From Stomorhina lunata (Eukaryota; Arthropoda; Insecta; Diptera; Rhiniidae): a stretch of 64,000 bases of DNA. The DNA is taken from the NCBI GenBank assembly GCA_933228675.1, contig OW121744.1:113700671-113764670 (forward strand), written 5' to 3'. The first letter of the stretch is position 1. Each line of letters starts with the position of its first letter. A model generated the notes under the pieces. The model was not told where the DNA came from, searched no databases, and saw only the letters and a list, made by a program, of their open reading frames with translations. The position numbers and the translations under genes were made by a program. This document shows, piece after piece, positions 45,376 through 57,925 of this stretch.

Positions 45376-46190
45376 TGTAATGTAGGTAACCGACTACTCT
45401 TAAGTCATATCTAAATTCGTGTAAAATATCTTTTAGCTGCTAGTGTAAACCAACTTTTCATCTAAGTTATCATTGTCTAGTTAACATTACAAACTATTTA
45501 ATGCAAATTTTTGCTTCTCTGTTGTTTAAAACCAAATGTTTTATTTTGTTAAATCGCACGTTCCCTGTGTTTAAGTACTTGACATTCAACGATTTGTAGT
45601 TTAATCTTTGTTTGTGGTTTAAAAGAAGAAACCTAAGAAATTTCAGGCAAAAACTATGACTTGCAAACTTGACTCCATAAAATTTCATGTTCATGAAAAA
45701 AAGTTACTTCAGCTGCGGTTATTTTTTTTTCAGAAAATTATTTATAACTTCAATAAATGTTTTGATAATATTGCTTTAAAAAACTCATACCCATTAATAA
45801 AATGTTCCCCTTATTTTGGTTTCTTGGCTACCATTTTTGATCATTTAAAAGTTCTTATGCCAAAAAATATAATTAAAAAACGCCCACTTTAAAAATCATA
45901 GCATAAATCACTTTTGGAGCTTTAAATAACGCCAACTGTCACTTGCACTTTTAATTTTCGGCAAAAAGGTTTTAAAGGCTTTGTTTTTGCTGACTTTTTG
46001 AGTTGTTTTTTTGTAAATTAAAGTTTTTAGACGAGCGTCAAAATAATAAGCCGCAAGCGTTTTTGGAAATAAGCTAAGTAATGAAATTTAAAAGGTTTAT
46101 TATAAAAATGAACTAAGATAAGTAAGATGGGGCAAAATTTGAAACGCATAAATTCTGATTGTCTTTAAGTGAAAGTTAATGAAATGAAAA
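45376..46190. other. AT-rich unique spacer
   Basis: Overlapping open frames at 45494-45694 (-) and 45656-45892 (+) show no recognised motif and typical AT-rich composition. Confidence 0.4.
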
Positions 46191-46199
46191 TTTGCTTTG

Positions 46200-47060
46200 A
46201 TACTATCGGTCAAGAGCCAATATAGTAATTTTTAAATGAACTCTTAAAAGACTCCGATATCTGGTAAAAAAGGAAAGATATGATTATATCGGCATAGTTT
46301 TAAATAAACCTTATTTTAGAAGCTCTAGTAAGACATACGACCTTTTCCCACAAAACAGATCATTAAAGTCGGTTTAGTGGTTAAGGAGATATAAACTTTT
46401 TGTAAAAAAGAATTACGACTGAATATCAGATACTCAAAGCTTATATTCTTAAACTTTAAAAACCCATTTTTTTTAAGCTTCAGCTCTATCTATAGTTAGG
46501 GAGATATAAACTTTAGATACCGAACTTGAGATTTTGAATGATAAGAACTTTCAAAGTATTTCTTATTTTTAAATTATAAGAACATTCAAAGTATTTTTTA
46601 CTTTAGCTTAAATTCTAAAACATTAATGAACCCCGTTTTCCAAAGCTTTGCCAAACGAATCACTTAAGTCGGGTTAATAGTCAACGAGATATGAACTTAA
46701 GATTCCAAATTTGAGATTTTTTAGAAAGAATTTCCTATATAGGCATGTCACATATTTAAAACTGATATTCTAAAACTTTCAAAATCATTTCTTTAAGCTT
46801 TTGCACGATCTATAGTTAAGGAGATGCAAACTTTAGATACCAAGTTCAAAACTTTTAATAGAAAGAACTTTTATTGTATTACAGATAATCAAAATTTGGG
46901 CTTAAATTCTTAAACTTTTACAATTAGCACGATGAAAGCTCTAGAAGCTATAGCTTTACTTATAACTTAATATCGGTTTAGTAGTCAACGAGATTTGAGA
47001 TCCTATGCTCCACTGGGAGTCAAGGATAACAGAAGAAGTCAACGAGATATGATCTTTAGA
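46200..47060 (+). repeat. Family G tandem repeat (~150-bp units)
   Basis: Five units carry a block of the type AAGTCGGTTTAGTGGTTAAG, GAGATATAAACTTTAGATACC or GTCAACGAGATATGAACTTA, near 46367, 46490, 46660, 46812 and 46972. Each is followed by TTGAGATTTT/AAACTTTTAATAGAAAGAAC and by AAGCTT plus CTATAG. Copies alternate between the 'AAGTCGG' and 'CTATAGTTA' versions. Confidence 0.7.
46983..47048 (+). mobile_element. Tiny LINE 3'-end insertion with 12-bp target duplication
   Basis: CCTATGCTCCACTGGGAGTC and the following AAGGATAACAGAAGA match the LINE 3' end at 1052-1094. The ~42-bp insert is flanked by AGTCAACGAGAT on both sides (46983-46994 and 47037-47048). The same AGTCAACGAGATATGA appears uninterrupted in another G unit near 46680, which serves as the empty site. 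Confidence 0.85.
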
Positions 47061-47864
47061 TACTAAACTAGTAAAAGTATTATATTTTCCCCAGTGGATG
47101 ATCATCATCTTTTCATATGTATTTATGAGCTCATTACCATTTTTGTTAAACATAGCGATAAACATAGCGCCTGAATGATTTGAATGCCCAAATCACTGGC
47201 TATAGACTTCAAATGTGTGTGCAAATCTTTGGATATCTGAGACTTCACGAATTTTGTTTACTAAACCGTATATCCATCCGCATTTAAACCAGGTAAATCT
47301 GCATAGAGTTTTCAACATTTCTCCTCACATAGTGTCGCTGCTTTTATGGCTGTGCGAAAGATATGTTTGAGTGTTTAAAGTCCGACAAAAGGGTATCGAA
47401 TGTCGAAATGGCATTTGTGGTTATTCATTAACAAAAAAAAAAGGTGGGTATCGATTTCCAGCGAAATTTAATGTTTCACATGTGCGGGCGGTCGTTTGTT
47501 GGGTTATTTTGTTGTCGTTTGCTGGCGAAATTGCTACGACTACTTGGTTTGTCCATTGGCATGTTTTGTTTATTTGTGGCCATAACTGAGTATTTCTTTA
47601 AGGGATTAATGCGAGGGTGGCATAAAAACTTCGGAAGTTAGTAAAATGGTAAATGGTAAACTTTGTAGAATTCAATGAAATTGAAACAAAAATTTTTAAG
47701 CAAGTGAGAAGAAATTTCATATTTCCTTCCAGTTTAATTAGATTCTATTGAGTTCTGGCTACTAAGACTACTCAGGGAAGTTGCTATCATTGCTCAAAGT
47801 AGGACATCGAAGCAAATATTTAAAAAAAAGTCAAAATACTTTTATTTTCTTAAAAAATAAACTT
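47061..47864. other. Unique, more GC-rich segment
   Basis: The segment at about 47170-47600 has a mixed base composition unlike the surrounding satellites. Frames at 47371-47589 (72 codons, with a hydrophobic Val/Leu/Ile and Trp-rich second half) and 47444-47641 overlap on the plus strand. No domain is recognised and neither has clear splice or start context, so I leave them unassigned. Confidence 0.35.
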
Positions 47865-50620
47865 GGTATATAGTTTCGATAGCATATAACTTTTTTAATA
47901 AAACCATGTGGAGTAAGAATTTGTATCAAATTAAAGGCTTAAGTCTTAGCTTTATAACGGTATATAAATCATCTGCATATGTTTGCATATTTTTAGCTAA
48001 AATCAATAAACGTGAACATAGAATCATAAAATTTACAAAAAAAAAAAAAAAATAAGAAATGAAAAAAATTTTTGAAAAAATTGCTTTAACAACTTTTTTA
48101 ATAAAACCATGTGGAGTAAGAATTTGCATCAAATTAAAGACTTAAGTCTTAGCTTTATAACGGTATATAAATCATCTGCATATCTTTGCATATTTTTAAA
48201 TAAAAATATTTATTTATAAAAAAAAATTGTTTAAAAAAATAGGTTTTGCCAAAAAAGACATTTATTTCTAAACAATAAAACTTGATATATAGTTTCGAGA
48301 GCATATAACTATTTGTAGTGAAACCATGTGGAGTAAAAATTTATAACAAATTAAAGGCTGAGATCTTATTTTTATAACAGTATAAAAATAAGCTGCATAA
48401 GTTTGCATATTTCTAGCTTAAGTCAATAAAAGTAAACAGAGAATCATGAATATTACAAAAAAAAACTAAATTCTTAAAAAAATTGTCTAAAAAAATAGCT
48501 TTAATGTCATTTTAGCCAGAATAGTTATATTTTATGAAAAATAAACTACTTGATACATAGATTCAAGATCATATAACTTCTTGTAGTAAAACCATGTGGT
48601 GTACAAATTTGTAACAAATCAAAGGCTAAAGTCTTAGCTTTATAACGGTATATAAATCATCTGCATTTGTTTGCATATTTCATAAAATGTCTAAAAAAAT
48701 AGCTTTTATATCATTTTGGCCAAAATAGTTAAATTTTATGAAAAATAAAACTTGGTACATAGATTCGAGATCCTATAACTTTTTGTAGTAAAACCATGTG
48801 GTGTACAAATTTGTAACAAATCAAAGGCTGAAGTCTTAGCTTTATAACGGTATATAAATTATCTGCATATGTTTGCATATTTCTAGCTAAAATCAAAAAA
48901 AGTAAATACGGTATCATAAAATTTCTAAAAAATAGATTTAATAGCATTTTGGCCAAAATACTTATATTTTATGAAAAGTAAAACTTGACACATAGTTTCG
49001 AGATCATATAACTTCTTGTAGTAAAACCATGTGATGTACAAATTTGTTACAAATCAAAGCCTAAAGTCTTAGCTTTATAACGGTATATATATCATCTGCA
49101 TATGTTTGCATATTTCTAGCTAAAATCACAAAAAGTAAAAACGGAATCATAAAATGTCTCAAAAAATAGCAATTTGGCCAAAATACTTATATACTATGAA
49201 AAATAAAACTTGATCATAGTTTCGAGATCATATAACTTCTTGTAGTAAAACCATGTGATGTACAAATTTGTAACAAATCAAAGGCTAAAGTCTTAGTTTT
49301 ATAACGGCATATAAATCATCTGCATATGTTTGCATATTTCTAGCTGAAATCAAAAAAGTAAAAACGGTATCATAAAATGTCTAAAAAATAGATTTAATAG
49401 CATTTTGCCCAAAATACTTATATGTTATGAAAAATAAAACTTGGCACATAGTTTCGAGATCATATAACCTTTTGTAGTAAAACCATGTGGTGTACAAATT
49501 TGTAACAAATCAAAGGCTGAAGTCTAAGCTTTATAACGGTATATAAATCATCTGCATATGTTTGCATATTTCTAGCTGAAATCAAAAAAGTAAAAACGGT
49601 ATCATAAAATGTCTAAAAAATAGATTTAATAGCATTTTGCCCAAAATACTTATATGTTATGAAAAATAAAACTTGGCACATAGTTTCGAGATCATATAAC
49701 CTTTTGTAGTAAAACCATGTGGTGTACAAATTTGTAACAAATCAAAGTCTAAGCTTTATAACGGTATATAAATCATCTGCATATGTCAGCATATTTCTAG
49801 CTAAAATCAAAAAAAGTAAATACGGATTCATGAAATTTACAAAAATACTACATTTTTTTTAAATACTTTTATTTTCTAAAAAAAATAAAACTTGATACTA
49901 AGCTTTGAGAGCAAATAACCTTTTCCAACAAAATCATATGGAGCAAATATCAAAAAATCAAAGTCTAAAGTCTTAGCTTTATAACGGTATATAAATCATC
50001 TGCATATATTTGCATATTTTTAGCTTAAATCAATTAAAATAAACACGGATTCAAGAAATTTACTTTGTAAGTAAAAATAAAATATCAAACAAATTTTTCA
50101 TAGCTTATAGAATTTTTTAATAATAACTTGTAGAGTAAAAGTCTACTTCAGTTTAATGACTGAGGTCTTAGCTTTACAATGATATATAAACCAACTGCAT
50201 ATGTTTGCATATTTCTGCCTAAAATTAATAAAAGAAGACATGAATTCAAGAAATTGATATTTTTATTTATTCTTCACTTAATATCTTGGAAAAATAAAAC
50301 ATTTTATAATAAGAATATGTGGAATCAAATTGTTTTTAAAATAAGGGTTGAAGTCTTAGCTTTACAACCATATATATACATATGCTATGTTTGCATATTT
50401 TTGTCTTGAATCATTAAATGTTAACATGGAAAATATAAATTTGTCATCTTAGTCATCTTAATACCAAAATTTGGCGTCATCTAAGTTTTTCTCAAAAGAA
50501 CTTGTGAAATAAACTATATCTTGAATAAAATGCTTAAGCCTTAGCTTTACAATAATATATAAAACATCTGCATATATTTGCATATCTCTGCCTTAAATTG
50601 AAAATCAATGATATGAAATC
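47865..50620 (+). repeat. Satellite C array 3 (~200-235-bp units)
   Basis: Thirteen units. Each has AAACTTGGTACATAG, CATATAACTTTTTGTAGTAA, AACCATGTGGTGTACAAATT and then the C core: AAAGTCTTAGCTTTATAACG, GTATATAAATCATCTGCATA, TGTTTGCATATTTCTAGCT. Cores fall near 47977, 48177, 48400, 48660, 48864, 49097, 49320, 49554, 49778, 50000, 50196, 50383 and 50570. Units between 49200 and 49780 are almost identical. Frames at 47926-48132 (-), 48729-48956 (-) and 50179-50409 (+) belong to it. Confidence 0.93.
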
Positions 50621-51545
50621 ATCGAATTTATTTAGTTAGAAACTGCAATAGTTCCCTTCCTTATGCTACAACCCTCTTAACAAACCAATATTAAAAAATC
50701 CTCTTCAACTTTCGTTTTGCTGACAAGTTTAAGAATATTTATGGCAATATTTTTAAAAAGATATTCAATGGTATTATCATACCTTCTTACATATAAAGCT
50801 ATGTTCAAATACATTTTATATAAATTTTACTTTAAGAAAACTGAAAGAAAAGGTGAACAATCGACAACATGTTAACGCTACGTGTGTGAATTTAAAACAC
50901 TTCAACACATTGTATTGAAATATTTTTCGAATTTTTATTTCAAAGCAATTTTTATTTTTTGGCAGGAATCTTTTATGTTGGCCCAAAAAAAAAAGTTTTT
51001 AGCAACCAATTGAAGATTTTTCTGGGTATGAATATGAGAGAAAATTTTTATTTGTTTAAAAATGTGCAATAAATTTTGGACAATTCCTGTTTTTTTTTAA
51101 CTTTTTTTTTGACAATATTTATATGAATTGCATGCCAATTTTGGCGCCATATTCAAATTTTTCTGGTCACAAACTCCTGCTGTTCTGGCGTTCAAAACTC
51201 TTAACTGACAATCAAGGATTGGCATTTAGATTGGAAATTTATTTGTTTGAAATTTATAGAATTGCTTAAAATTTTATGGACATTTTTTTTGGTCAAATGT
51301 CATTAAGTTTTGAGAGAAGTCTGTTGAAAAGCATATGCATGAAGATTTTTAAGCAACATTTTATTATATTAAGATAAATTTAGGTATTTAAGCAGATTTT
51401 ATTTAATAAAAATATAACATTTGTTACTCAAGCAATCGTTTTTTCAATATTTATGGGAATTTTTATTGAAAAAATTTATTATTCAAAATTTCAAGAATAA
51501 CATTTTTGAAAGGATATAAGATTTTTGTTTTGAAAAACTGTAAGT
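50621..51545. other. AT-rich unique spacer
   Basis: No repeat core or coding signal was recognised. Confidence 0.4.
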
Positions 51546-53175
51546 CAAAATTTAATTCAAATTTAAGGCTAAAGTCTTAGCTTGCGGTCGGTATATAAGT
51601 TATCTGAATTTCTTTGCATATTTAGCCCAAAATGAATAATGAGCTTAATTATTTAAAACAAGAATATTTTTGAAATTGACAAAAATATTTTAAATAATCA
51701 AAATTTTAAGAATTTTTTACTCAAAATTTCAAGAATAGTCTGTTTTTTATTTGATAGAGCATAACTTTTTCTAATGAAAAACTATAAGACATATTTTATT
51801 TCTAATTAATGGCTAGAGTCATAGCTTTGAACTGGTGAAAAAACCGTTTGCATATATTTGCATATTAAGCCTCAAAGGAATAATGAGCGACATGATCTTG
51901 TACTAGAAAATGTTTGAATTAATATACTTTTTTAATAAAGCATTAAATAAGTTTTCATTTTTAATAAAAAACTGTAAGACAAACTTTATCTCAAACTAAA
52001 GGCTAAGGTCTTAGCTTTACATCGATGTATAATTTTTTTGCAAATTTTGCCTTAAAATGGATAAAAAGCCATATCACCTAAAATATAAAATTTCTGAAAT
52101 GTGATCAAAAAACAAAAAAAGTTTTAAGAAGGTCATTACTTTTTTTAATAAAAACCGATAATAAAAAATTTTCATTTAATTGATGGCTAAAGTCTTAGCT
52201 TTAGATCTGTATATAAATTGGCGTAATTAGCCTTAAATGAATAACGAATGACATGATCTGGTTATAGAAAATTTTGTATAAAAAATTTTTTAATATTTTT
52301 ATTGGGGCATAACTTTTTTGAATGAAAACCTATGAGACAAAATTTTTCTCGCATTAAAGGCTTAAGTCTTAGCTATGAATTGCAGTATAAATTATTTGCA
52401 TAAATTTGCTTATTAGACCTAAGCTCAATATTGAGCCTACTGATCTAATACTAGGAAGTTTCTAAAATCTGTCTAGAAACACAATAAATAAACAAAATAA
52501 TGTCCAACAGTTTAACTTATAAGAAATCAGAAAATTTTAACATTTCCGTTAATCATTTTTAAATAATATAAAATCTTGGAAAATTTAAAAAATTTCATGT
52601 TCTAAAATAATTTTCATTAAATTGATGGCCAAAGTCTTAGCTTTAGATCAGTATGTAAATCATTTGCATAAATTTGCATATTTAGAATTAAATGAATAAT
52701 GAATAACATGATCTGGTACTAGAAAATTTTGTATACAAATGTTTTAAATATTTCTGTTAGGGCATAACTTTTTTGAATTAAAACCTATGAGATAAAATTT
52801 ATCCCACATAAAAGACTTTTGACTTAGCTTTAAATGGGTATCTAAGTCATTTGCATAAATTTGCATATTAAGCCTGAGCTAAATAATGAGCCAACTGATC
52901 TAATATTTGTTAGTTTCTGAAATCCATCGATTTAATTTATAAGAAATCAGCAAATTTTTACATTTCCGTTAATCATTTTAAACAAAATAAAATATAGGAA
53001 AATTTAAAAAATTTCATGTTCTAAAACAATTTTTGTTAATAGTGAGAAAACTAATAAGATAAAGGTTATCTCATATTAAAGGCTTAAGTCTTGGCTTTAA
53101 AATGAAATATAAATCATTTGCATATATTTGCATATTTAGCTTCAAACTTATTATGAGCCAAATGATCAGTTACAA
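51546..53175 (+). repeat. Satellite C array 4
   Basis: Seven or so units carry AAAGTCTTAGCTTTAGATC, ATATAAATCATTTGCATAAA and TTTGCATATTTAGCC cores near 51595, 51845, 52030, 52205, 52390, 52665, 52855 and 53110. Each is followed by AATGAATAATGAGC, a CTAGTACTAGAAAATTT type block and CATAACTTTTTT. Divergence is greater than in array 3. Confidence 0.88.
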
Positions 53176-53890
53176 ATCAATTTTTAAGCTAAGCCTTATA
53201 GACTGTAAAAATACAAAATCATGTTCCTCCTTTATACTAATAAGAAACCAACAAGTTCTTACATTTTTTTCTTAATCCTTTTGTGACAGAAAAAATCATG
53301 CAATATCCAAATAATTTCATGTTATAATATGATTTTCCTGACGATGAGTTAATAAAATTATATTGAATAAACAAATCATAAGTTTTCGCATAATAAATTT
53401 TACGAACAACAAAAAAAAACAAAAAGACAAACAAAAGTAACAAAATAATCTGCTAATGTCATCTTAAAACTTTTCTTTTAGAAAAGTTAAACAAAACATT
53501 TTATTTATTTCTGAACAACAAAAAAACTGAAACATTTTATGACAATAAAATTATTGTACTTTTATTTGTTTAAAAAAAAGATTAAAGAAATTTGTGTTTC
53601 GAGGAAAATATTTAAGAACTGGTAAAATGTACAAATGAAAAACAAAAGTACTTTGGGGAAATGGTAAATAATATAAAATTCCAACTTTTATTGAATGATT
53701 ATATCCAGGAAATAAAATTTTTAGTCTTTTGGGAATATACAATCGAATCTTTAAAAACCTTTGTTTTATTCGTTGATAAATATACTAAACTATGGTTTAA
53801 AAACCCAAGACTTTGATCTTTAATTTGAGCTATATTTTATCGATGAGAAATGTCAAACTAAAATTTGTTAATCAGAATTCTTAGGTATCG
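53176..53890. other. AT-rich unique spacer
   Basis: Minus-strand frames at 53237-53443 and 53551-53742 are AT-driven and unrecognised. No repeat core was found. Confidence 0.4.
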
Positions 53891-54190
53891 ATGAAAATTT
53901 AGAAATTTGTACAAAATATGCAATTATATGCAGATGATTTATATGCCGTTAAAAAGCTTAGTTTTTAGACTTTAATTCCAGGTACATTTAAATACCTTTG
54001 TGGACTGGTTTAGTGTAACTCTAACACTTTTTCTGATACACATTTTATCAATGATCAAATGAATATTCAAATTTGAAATTCAAAAAGCTTAGGTGTTGGT
54101 AAAAGTGTTGATATTTCAACTAAATACGCAAACATATGCAGTGGATTTATATACTGTCATAAAGCCTAGCCCTCAGCCTTTAATTTAATA
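53891..54190 (-). repeat. Two satellite C units, inverted
   Basis: AATATGCAATTATATGCAGA near 53917 and AATACGCAAACATATGCAGT near 54124 are followed by TTTATATGCCGTTAAAAAGC and TTATATACTGTCATAAAGCC. Orientation is opposite to arrays 4 and 5 on either side. Confidence 0.75.
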
Positions 54191-54881
54191 TAAATTCCAT
54201 CCCCTTTCTAAACTCGCCTAATGTAATTTTCCTCACCTCAGTGGCTGTAATAAAGTTTATTGTTTCTTAGCAAATACCTAATCCACCAAACAAACAATTC
54301 CATCACACTTTTGCTTTAATTTCTTGTTTATTCCTCATTGACGTCATTAGTCGCTATGACAGAATTTCATTTCCCTTTGGATCATTTGACAGTGATTATG
54401 GAGTAGCGTAAGAATGTCTTAAATATTTTTATATTTATAATTGTTTGTTATTCTTGTTTTTCCCTTTTCTTTCCTTTATTTTTATTATTTGGTGTATTTT
54501 TTAACACCTGATACGAGGGGAAAGGTGTGATGTTTTACACCATAAAAATATGTGATATTAATATAAGCTGGATAGTGACAATATTGTATTACTTCAGCTT
54601 TAGATGGATATAAAATTGTTTGTTTTAAGTGATTAAATAGAAATTAAAATAAGTATTTGTATATAGTTAGAGGCCTTAGAGAAATTCTTGTTGCAGGCAA
54701 ATATGAAAGAAGATTACAAAAATCTTATTTTATTACATTTATTATCTTTAATCAAAGTTTTGAATTATTTTCTTTTCTGAAAAGAAATTATTTTTAAAAA
54801 TTTCAAGAAAAACAATTTATCATTTTCATTAGGCCATAACTTTTTTTTGTGAAAATGTTAAAAAAAACGTTAAGTCAAATT
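54191..54881. other. Unique spacer with a CRE-type palindrome
   Basis: TGACGTCA at 54339-54346 is a perfect CREB/ATF-type site. It lies in a patch of higher complexity (about 54290-54420). With no gene nearby, function is unproven. The remainder is AT-rich. Confidence 0.35.
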
Positions 54882-57800
54882 AAAGGCTAAAGTCTTAGCT
54901 CTAAAACGATATATAAATCATTTGCATAAAACTGCATACTTAGTCTCAACTTAATAATGAGCCAAATGATCTAGTATTGACAAATTTTTCCAAAAAATTT
55001 TTTTTTTCTTAATATTTGATAGCACATAACTTTTTTTAGTGAAAATTTATAGGATAAAATATATCTCAAATTTAAGACTCAAGTCTTAGCTTTAGACGCC
55101 TATAAATATCATTTGCATATATTTGCATATTTAGCCCAAAATGAAAAAATGAGCGAAATGTTCTAGTACAAGATTTTTTTTTTTTTTAATTTTTGGTTTC
55201 ATATAACTTTTTTTCATATAACCTATATTTGAAATTAAGGCTGAAGCCTAAGCTTTAGATCAGTACATAAATCATAAATAGCCCAAATAATCAATATTAT
55301 TTAGTACTAGAAAATTTTGGAAATTTTTTTTCATACATAACTTTTTTAGTAAAAGCTTGCATATAAGACAAAATTTATTTTTAATTAGAGTATAGTCTTG
55401 CCACTAAATTGGTATGTAAATCATTTGCATAGTTTTGCATATTTAGCCCAAAACGAATAATGAGCCAAATGATTTAGTGCTTAAAAATTTTTAAATATAT
55501 TTTTTTTTTTAATTTTGGTGGGATATAATTACTTTTAGGACAAATCTATAAGACCGAATTTATTTCAAATTAAATACTGAAGTCTAGGCTTTAGATTGAT
55601 ATATAAAACATTTGAAAATAGATGAATAATCGGCAAAATGATCTTGTACTAAAAAACGTTGACCTTTTTTAATTTTAGGGGACCTTAAATTTTAATAGTA
55701 AGAACTTATAGCTCGAAATTTATTTCAAGCTAAAGATTGAAGTCTAAGCTTGAGACCAATACACAAATCGTTTGCATATATTTGCACATTTAGCCTAAAA
55801 TGAGCGAAATGAATTTATGCAATTTTTTTTTTTTTTTGGTAATACAGAACTATTTTGAGTGAAAACTCTTAAGATCAAATCTATATTAAATCAAAGGCTG
55901 AACCCTAAGCATTAAATCGGTATATAAATTATTTGCATATGTTAGCAAATTTTGAGTTTAATAAATAATGAGCAAAATTAACTAGCACCAGAAAATTTTT
56001 GAATATTTATTTTTAATTTTGGGTAGGACATAACTTATTCTATGTAAAAACCTATAAGACAAATTTTGTTTCGAATTAAAAGCTAAAGTCTTGGCTTTAA
56101 AATAGAATATAAATCATTTGCATACATCTAAGCTTTAAATAAAGATGGTAAAGATTATGTAATTATAAAAAATTCTTGATATTTTTTTTAATTTTTGATA
56201 GGACTTAAATGTTTTTTGGTAAAAGCTTATGAGATGAGATATATATCAAATTAAAGCCTGAAGTCCAGGCTTTAGACCGGTGTATAAATCATTGCATATT
56301 TAGCCTAAAATAAAAAATGAGCCAGTTACTATTCAAAAATATAAGCTACTTAAATTAAAAACTGAAGTCTAGACTTGAGATCGGTATATAAAACATTTGC
56401 ACAAAATTAATAATGAGCAAAATGATTTAGTACTTTAAAATTGTTTTATATTTTTTTTAAGTTTCGTTACGATATCTCTTCTGTGTGAATACTTGTATAA
56501 TTTAAATTATTCTAAATTAAACACCAAAGTCTAGGCTTTAGATCGATATATAAATCATTTGCATATATTTGCATATTTAGCCTAAAATAAATATTGAGCG
56601 AGTTAATGTTCAAAAATATATACTAGTTAAATTCAAAACAGAAGTTTAGGGTTGAGATCGGTATATAAAACATTTGCAAACAATCGATAATGAGCAAAAT
56701 TATCCAGTACTTTAAATTTTTTTTATTTTTCTTTTTAATTTTGTTATGACATCTTTTCTGGGTAAATACTTATAACATTTCATTTATTTTAAATTAAAGA
56801 CCGAAGTCTAAGCTTTAGATCGGTGTATAAATCATTTGCATATATTTGCATATTTAGCCTAAAATAAATATTGAGCGAGTTAATATTCAGAAATAACTTT
56901 ATTAATGTTATTTTTTCTGTTTTGCAAACATAGACAAATTTAGTTTACTTCGCAAAACAGGAATAATGAGCAAAATTATCTGGTACTTTAAAATTTGTTA
57001 ATATTTTTTTTTTTTAATTTTTGTTAAGACATTTTTTCTGGGTGAATACTTTTAAAATTAAATTTATTTTAAATTAAAGACCGAAGTCTAGGCTTGAGAT
57101 CGATATATAAAACATTTGCATATATTTGCATATTCAGCCTAAAATAAATATTGAGCGAGTTAATATTCAAAAATATATATCACCTTATTAATGTTATTTT
57201 TTCTATTTTGCAAACATAGACAAAGTTAGTTTACTTCGTGGACTAACAAACTGCTGTGGGGTCAGAGACACAAGTTTCCCGAAATTCTTATACTTGTATG
57301 CATAAATATGTGAAGGGTTTTCATATTCTTTATTATAGTTTTCTAGGTTTCATGGAATAAGTAAATTTTGAGGACGAATTTTTGGTTTTTCTCAAAAGCA
57401 GTTATTAATGTTATTTTTTCTGTTTTGCAAATATAGACAAATTTAGTATACTTCGCAAAAAACTAATAATGAGCAAAATTATCTAGTTCTTAAAATTTTT
57501 TTATATATATTTTTTTTAATTTATGTTATGACATCTTTTTTGGGTGAATACTTTTACAATTTAATTTATTTTAAATTAAAGCCTGAAATCTAGGCTTTAG
57601 ATCGATATATAAATCAATTGCATATATTTGCATATTGAGCCCAAAATAAATATTGAGCGAGTTAATATTCAAAAATTTGTTTCACTTTAATAATGTTATT
57701 TTTTCTGTCTTTAAAACATAGATAAATTTATTTTACTTTCTGGACTTACAAGCCGCCGTTGGGTCAGAGGCATGAGTTTGCTGAAGTTTCTATACTTGTA

Positions 57801-57925
57801 TTCATGAATATGTGAACAGTTATCATATTTATTATTATAGTTTTTTAGGTTTTATAGAATAAGTAAATTTTGAGAAGTAGTAGTAGAATTTTTGATTTTT
57901 CTCAAAAGCAGTTAGTTTTTTTTCT
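54882..57925 (+). repeat. Satellite C array 5 with higher-order duplication
   Basis: About 14 units carry GAAGTCTAGGCTTTAGATCG, TATATAAATCATTTGCATAT, ATTTGCATATTTAGCCTAAA, AATATTGAGCGAGTTAAT and a T-rich block followed by GGGTGAATACTT. Towards the 3' end a larger module appears. GTTATTTTTTCTGTTTTGCA with AACATAGACAAATTTAGTTT occurs near 56908, 57190, 57410 and 57695. The segment 57185-57405 is repeated at about 57690-57915, including GGGGTCAGAGACA/TGGGTCAGAGGCA and TTTTTCTCAAAAGCAGTTA. Confidence 0.9.

Noticed and set aside
47371..47641. Two overlapping Trp/Val-rich frames as a gene
   Set aside because: No domain, splice context or codon pattern was recognised. They are left as part of a unique segment.
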